Source: DAOTWY01 sp003696565 (GTDB lineage Bacteria; Chloroflexota; Anaerolineae; Aggregatilineales; Phototrophicaceae). From it: a stretch of 64,000 nucleotides of DNA. Positions 60,481 to 64,000 of the stretch are shown piece by piece. The translations under genes and the position numbers were made by a program. The stretch is taken from assembly GCA_034435635.1 (NCBI GenBank), contig DAOTWY010000015.1, positions 1 to 64,000 of the forward strand. The letters run 5' to 3'. Numbering within the stretch: the stretch's first letter is position 1; each line of letters opens with the position of its first letter. The notes beneath the pieces were generated by a model. That model made no database searches. It was given only the letters and a program-made list of their open reading frames with translations, and was not told the DNA's origin.

Positions 60481-62204
60481 TTCACCCATCCCCCCACACA
60501 TACAATCAACATCAACATACCTACCATCACAATCACCACATAGGGGTAGAGATGTTGAAAAGTACGGTCATCCACTGTGATTGAATCCACCAGTAAATTC
60601 TCTCCATAGATGATGATATTGTGTGGAGCGGCAGAAAGCGATAATGTGACAATGGCATCCTGCCAGTTAGTCGCCTGGGTAAAGGTATGGATTTGATCAT
60701 CAACTTGTACTGTGAGCGTATCGCCCTGCCAGCGGATAAATAAATCTGTACCGTGGGCAACAAACTGTGCCTGTGTCACTTGCATCGCATCACCAAATTC
60801 AGCATCAGGGGATGTGACCGCTATACCGTCGGTTTGGATAGCCCAGTGATCGTTGATCTGATGCACACCACGATAGAGCGTTGGCACAACACTGGCAATA
60901 TAATCTCGCATGGCATCATAAATGGGTAATGGCTGGAAGGGCAATTCGTTTTGTGGGGTGTAGTATGGCTCTACCATGCGGAAATAATAAAAAGGCTGAT
61001 GACGCTCTTCATCCGTTGGGCGGGTAAAAAACCAATAATTAATCACCCCCACCCATGACCACTCTTCAAACGCCCGTTGATACAGTTGTGGCATATAATC
61101 CGCCGCCTGTTGTGGTGTGACTTGCCCGAACATATTGCGTGGTTCAGCAATATCTGGAGCCTCTGCGGCAGGCGGCACAAAGTTCCATGCTGCCTCACTG
61201 ATCCAAATTGGCTTGTGAGCATCACCATTCGCCACCATCAAATCTCGGATGTATTGATTACGCCCGACATTGACAACAGTGGGGCGCATCCGGCGGTCAG
61301 TTGGTCCACTATTTAAGCCATAACCTTGTACGGAAAGAATATCAAAACAATCCCCTGCCCCAGCCTGATACATCCGCTGTAAAAAAATAAAGTCATTAAG
61401 GTCGCGCCCGGTTAATGCTTGTGTGGGGGCAAGCGCACCACTGATGACAACGATATTCGGATCAACTTGTTTAAGCGCATGATATGTGGCACACAACAGT
61501 TCAGTATAGCCCTCTGGGTTGACCGGTTGATTACCCCACTCTGGATAGATATTCGGTTCGTTCCAGACCTGATAAAAGCGAATTCGTCCCCTATAGCGCG
61601 TGGCAACCGCCACAGCAAAATCAACAAATTGCTGGATGTCATCCGGCGGGGCAAAAGCACCAATTTCTGGGTTGCGGGCGTGTACCCATAGGGGCGGGTT
61701 ATCTAAACGAGCTTGGATTTCTAACCCGTATTCTTCTGCTAAGGCAACAATCAGATCATATTTTTGCCAGCCAGAAGTACGATCCCCCCGTTGGAGCAAG
61801 CCGTCTTTATTAGTATCGTTACGGCTATCAATATATAAGGCAGGTCCATCCACTTCAATTTCCGCCCATTCAAATTGTTGGCGTATCCAGGTGAATCCGG
61901 CATCAGCAATCATCTGAATCTGTGCTTCGATCTTAGCTGGGTCGGATTCAAGCTGTAAAAAGGTATTGATACCAAATGGATTGTAGCCTGTATATTGAAT
62001 AGGCACTAACGGGCGAGTACGTGGCTGGGGGCGGATCAGATTACCAGCCCATTCCACCACACCGCGCAGTTGGGCAATAGGTTCTTCCTCACCAGAGACA
62101 GACCACGCTAGGTGCCAAACTGCACCGCGATTGTATAAATCAAACCCCAAGCCAAGGAGTAGAACAAATAAGGTGATAAAAATAAGGGTTGTTTTCCTAG
62201 TCAT
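60477..62204 (-). CDS. Membrane-anchored clan-A glycoside hydrolase-like protein
   Basis: A 575-residue protein with an N-terminal membrane helix (about 5-24), a TIM-barrel domain (about 70-430), a beta-sandwich domain (about 450-545) and a second, C-terminal membrane helix (about 550-572). The acid/base Glu is in FYQVWNEPNIYP and the nucleophile Glu candidate in PIWISEAAW. It is similar in barrel motifs to the proteins at 24444 and 47523. It would act on an external glycan. It is the first gene of the GH-GT39-epimerase operon. Confidence 0.82.
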   Translation of the reverse strand: MTRKTTLIFITLFVLLLGLGFDLYNRGAVWHLAWSVSGEEEPIAQLRGVVEWAGNLIRPQPRTRPLVPIQYTGYNPFGINTFLQLESDPAKIEAQIQMIADAGFTWIRQQFEWAEIEVDGPALYIDSRNDTNKDGLLQRGDRTSGWQKYDLIVALAEEYGLEIQARLDNPPLWVHARNPEIGAFAPPDDIQQFVDFAVAVATRYRGRIRFYQVWNEPNIYPEWGNQPVNPEGYTELLCATYHALKQVDPNIVVISGALAPTQALTGRDLNDFIFLQRMYQAGAGDCFDILSVQGYGLNSGPTDRRMRPTVVNVGRNQYIRDLMVANGDAHKPIWISEAAWNFVPPAAEAPDIAEPRNMFGQVTPQQAADYMPQLYQRAFEEWSWVGVINYWFFTRPTDEERHQPFYYFRMVEPYYTPQNELPFQPLPIYDAMRDYIASVVPTLYRGVHQINDHWAIQTDGIAVTSPDAEFGDAMQVTQAQFVAHGTDLFIRWQGDTLTVQVDDQIHTFTQATNWQDAIVTLSLSAAPHNIIIYGENLLVDSITVDDRTFQHLYPYVVIVMVGMLMLIVCVGGWVK

Positions 62205-62277
62205 AAATCCGCATTATAAACTGTGAATCTGCATCCCCCCACTATATAATAGACGGGGTTGTTTGAGGAGTCCTCGC

Positions 62278-62631
62278 ATGTATAAGTTCATGATTATCTT
62301 CCGTCAGCCTGTTGATGTGGAAACGTTCGAGCGTCATTATGTGCAGCTTTTGGGGTTAGTTGAGCGGATGCCCAATATTGAACGCCGTCAGGTCATCAAT
62401 GTGATGGGTAGCCCAATGGGACGTTCCCCCTATTATCGAATTTTGGAAATTTATTTTCAGGATCGTGAAACGATGGAAGCAGCATTAATGTCACCAATTG
62501 GGCAAGAAGCAGGCGCGGAATTATATCAGTTCCCACAATTTACGTTTGAAATTCTGTTTGCAGAAATTTATGAAGAAGCCGGTGGGCGGTCAATTGCCCC
62601 TAATCCATATGAACCAACAGAAAAGGAATAA
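62278..62631 (+). CDS. EthD-like dimeric alpha/beta barrel protein
   Basis: About 117 residues from the ATG at 62278, which has GAGGAG seven bases upstream; the in-frame TTG at 62263 would lie on the ribosome site. The order of strand and helix (YKFMIIFRQPVDVETFERHY, EIYFQDRETMEAALMSP) matches EthD family proteins, which bind small ligands or help cytochrome P450 systems. A plausible -10 (TATAAT, 62245-62250) lies upstream. It is followed four bases later by xpt, so the genes may be co-transcribed. Confidence 0.82.
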   Translation: MYKFMIIFRQPVDVETFERHYVQLLGLVERMPNIERRQVINVMGSPMGRSPYYRILEIYFQDRETMEAALMSPIGQEAGAELYQFPQFTFEILFAEIYEEAGGRSIAPNPYEPTEKE

Positions 62632-62634
62632 TTC

Positions 62635-63210
62635 ATGCAGGCTTTAAAAGAGCGCATCTTAAAAGAGGGTCAAAACCTGGGAAACGGCATTTTAAAAATT
62701 GATTCCCTGTTGAATCATCAAATTTATCCAGATTTAATGCGTGAGATGGGTGAGGTGATGGCAGCACAATTTAGCCATCTCAAAATTGACCGCATCCTAA
62801 CAGCAGAAATTTCTGGAATTGCACCGGCATTATTAACAGGTATGGTGCTGAATGTGCCAGTGGTATATGCCCGGAAGAAAAAACCGATCACGATGGCGGG
62901 CCCGGTATTTTTAGAGACAGCACCTAGCCATACCAAAGGCGGGGATGTCCCGTTATTGGTCAGTGCAGAGTTTTTGAAAGAAGGAGAAAGTGTCCTCATC
63001 ATTGATGACTTTTTGGCATCTGGCAAGACGTTAATGGCATTGGCGCGTATCATACAAAGTGCTAAGGCGAACTTGGTGGGTGTGGGTGTCGTAGTGGAAA
63101 AGGCATTTGAAGGAGGGCGCGAAGCCATGCGGCAAGCCGGGTATGACATCCCGATTTATGCCCTGGCAACCATCACCAGCATGGACAGCGGTAAAATCGT
63201 CTTAGCGTGA
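62635..63210 (+). CDS. xpt: Xanthine phosphoribosyltransferase
   Basis: A 191-residue PRTase that makes XMP from xanthine and PRPP. It has the motif VLIIDDFLASGKTLMALA for PRPP binding and the Xpt/PurR-type ILTAEISGIAPALLTG and PVVYARKKKP. A start MQALKERIL and total size match the family. It lies immediately upstream of guaA, which uses XMP, so the two form a GMP salvage operon. Confidence 0.95.
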   Translation: MQALKERILKEGQNLGNGILKIDSLLNHQIYPDLMREMGEVMAAQFSHLKIDRILTAEISGIAPALLTGMVLNVPVVYARKKKPITMAGPVFLETAPSHTKGGDVPLLVSAEFLKEGESVLIIDDFLASGKTLMALARIIQSAKANLVGVGVVVEKAFEGGREAMRQAGYDIPIYALATITSMDSGKIVLA

Positions 63211-63245
63211 GGATCAACCAGACAATCAAAACATAAGGATTAAAT

Positions 63246-64000
63246 ATGTCCGACGAGTTACGCCAGGGTGGAATCGCAATCCTAGATTTTGGTTCTCAAT
63301 ATACACAGTTGATTGCGCGGCGAGTGCGAGAACAAGGTGTATATGCAGAAGTTTTCCCCCATGATGCCCCGACATCAGTGGTTTATGCCAATGCCCCACG
63401 TGGAATCATCTTTTCCGGCGGACCCAATAGCATTTATGAAGCACAATCTCCACGGCTAGCAGCAGATTTTGACCTCAATGCTGTGCCTATACTGGGTGTC
63501 TGTTATGGGATGCAGATGATCGCACATCTACTTGGTGGTGAAGTGACCCCTGGGGAAACCCGCGAGTATGGACACGCCAACATCACACAAACACAAACCA
63601 GTCGTCTATTTGATGCCCTACCAACAGAGATGCCAGTTTGGATGTCACACGGGGATCATGTGGCACGTGTGCCAGCCGGGTTTGATGTGTTGGCAAGGTC
63701 TAGCAACGGTCTACTAGCGGCAATTGGTGATGAACACCGGCAACTGTATGGCGTACAGTTCCATCCAGAAGTTAAGCATACCCCACATGGTATCGATATT
63801 CTCCATAATTTTATTTTTCATATTTGTAAGTGTCAGGCAAAATGGTCACCCAAAGCGTTTATTGATGATGCCATTGAGCGGATTCAAGCGCAAGTTGGGG
63901 ATGATGGACAAGTATTATTGGGCTTAAGTGGTGGCGTAGATTCAGCCGTGGCAGGAACATTGATTCACCGTGCAATTGGGGATCGATTAACGGCAGTGTT
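63246..64000 (+). CDS. guaA: GMP synthase (glutamine-hydrolysing), 3' end beyond window
   Basis: Translation from ATG 63246 is open to the last base, giving 251 residues. The class I glutamine amidotransferase domain opens with GIAILDFGSQYTQLIARRVR. It has the nucleophile Cys in LGVCYGMQMI and the His-Glu pair in FHPEV. The ATP-pyrophosphatase domain begins with LLGLSGGVDSAVAGTLI. It converts XMP to GMP using glutamine and ATP. The gene is cut by the window. It follows xpt by 35 bases, so the two are probably one operon. Confidence 0.96.
   Translation, partial: MSDELRQGGIAILDFGSQYTQLIARRVREQGVYAEVFPHDAPTSVVYANAPRGIIFSGGPNSIYEAQSPRLAADFDLNAVPILGVCYGMQMIAHLLGGEVTPGETREYGHANITQTQTSRLFDALPTEMPVWMSHGDHVARVPAGFDVLARSSNGLLAAIGDEHRQLYGVQFHPEVKHTPHGIDILHNFIFHICKCQAKWSPKAFIDDAIERIQAQVGDDGQVLLGLSGGVDSAVAGTLIHRAIGDRLTAV

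Overview
The window reads as a piece of a chromosome from a bacterium of moderate GC content, most likely a Chloroflexota member of the Anaerolineae type. This placement is an inference from gene content: many secreted beta-propeller, LysM and clan-A glycosidase-like proteins, a caa3-type oxidase operon with a split subunit III, TIGR01777 and SDR enzymes, and a type I glutamine synthetase. No rRNA, tRNA, CRISPR array, phage or intact insertion sequence was seen. Genes are tightly packed on both strands, often with 1 to 8 base overlaps.

Layout. 1-12 kb: the end of a PAS sensor kinase, secreted PPC-repeat and sorbosone-dehydrogenase-like proteins, an SDR/FAD oxidoreductase pair, methionine aminopeptidase, a LysM-M23 peptidase and a GMC alcohol oxidase. 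12-15.4 kb: a TRPM-like SLOG (LSDAT) protein coupled to a membrane TPR protein, then mutY. 15.4-22 kb: the cytochrome c oxidase operon, whose subunit II carries an unusual insertion of about 115 residues in the CuA domain and a C-terminal cytochrome c. 22-30.7 kb: a peroxiredoxin-like protein, glnA, a LysM-glycosidase, a pair of paralogous unknown proteins and a VIT/vWA protein. 30.7-41.9 kb: a metal-linked two-component system with a YHS-fused kinase, an HMA metallochaperone and a redoxin, then TIR-WD40, macro-domain and CoA-transferase genes, a cytochrome c/thioredoxin pair, a C39-like protease and a secreted beta-rich protein. 42-54 kb: glycosyltransferase, lspA, a second glycosidase-like protein, a ChlI/ChlD-type chelatase pair, an epimerase and oligoendopeptidase F. 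54-64 kb: pterin carbinolamine dehydratase, a secreted triple-repeat protein opposite an ECF sigma/anti-sigma pair, a GH-GT39-epimerase operon, xpt and the start of guaA.

The main discovery is a pair of selenoprotein genes that ordinary gene calling breaks. The redoxin at 32714-33274 has an in-frame TGA in its active site (U-P-P-C). The lipoprotein thioredoxin at 38545-38934 (minus strand) has two in-frame TGAs giving U-P-P-U. Both are followed at the expected distance by a 7-bp hairpin with a GTG-containing loop, and the two hairpins share the same apical sequence, consistent with bacterial SECIS elements. The first sits in an operon with an HMA metal-binding protein and opposite a YHS-domain sensor kinase. 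The second is overlapped by a lipoprotein cytochrome c gene.

Other items worth attention are a nine-A slippery run joining the chelatase AAA gene to its VWA partner in the -1 frame (programmed frameshifting), the SLOG-TPR pair, a four-copy interspersed palindromic repeat with the core GGGATAAATCCC, and a structured minus-strand RNA ending in an intrinsic terminator near 4.3 kb.
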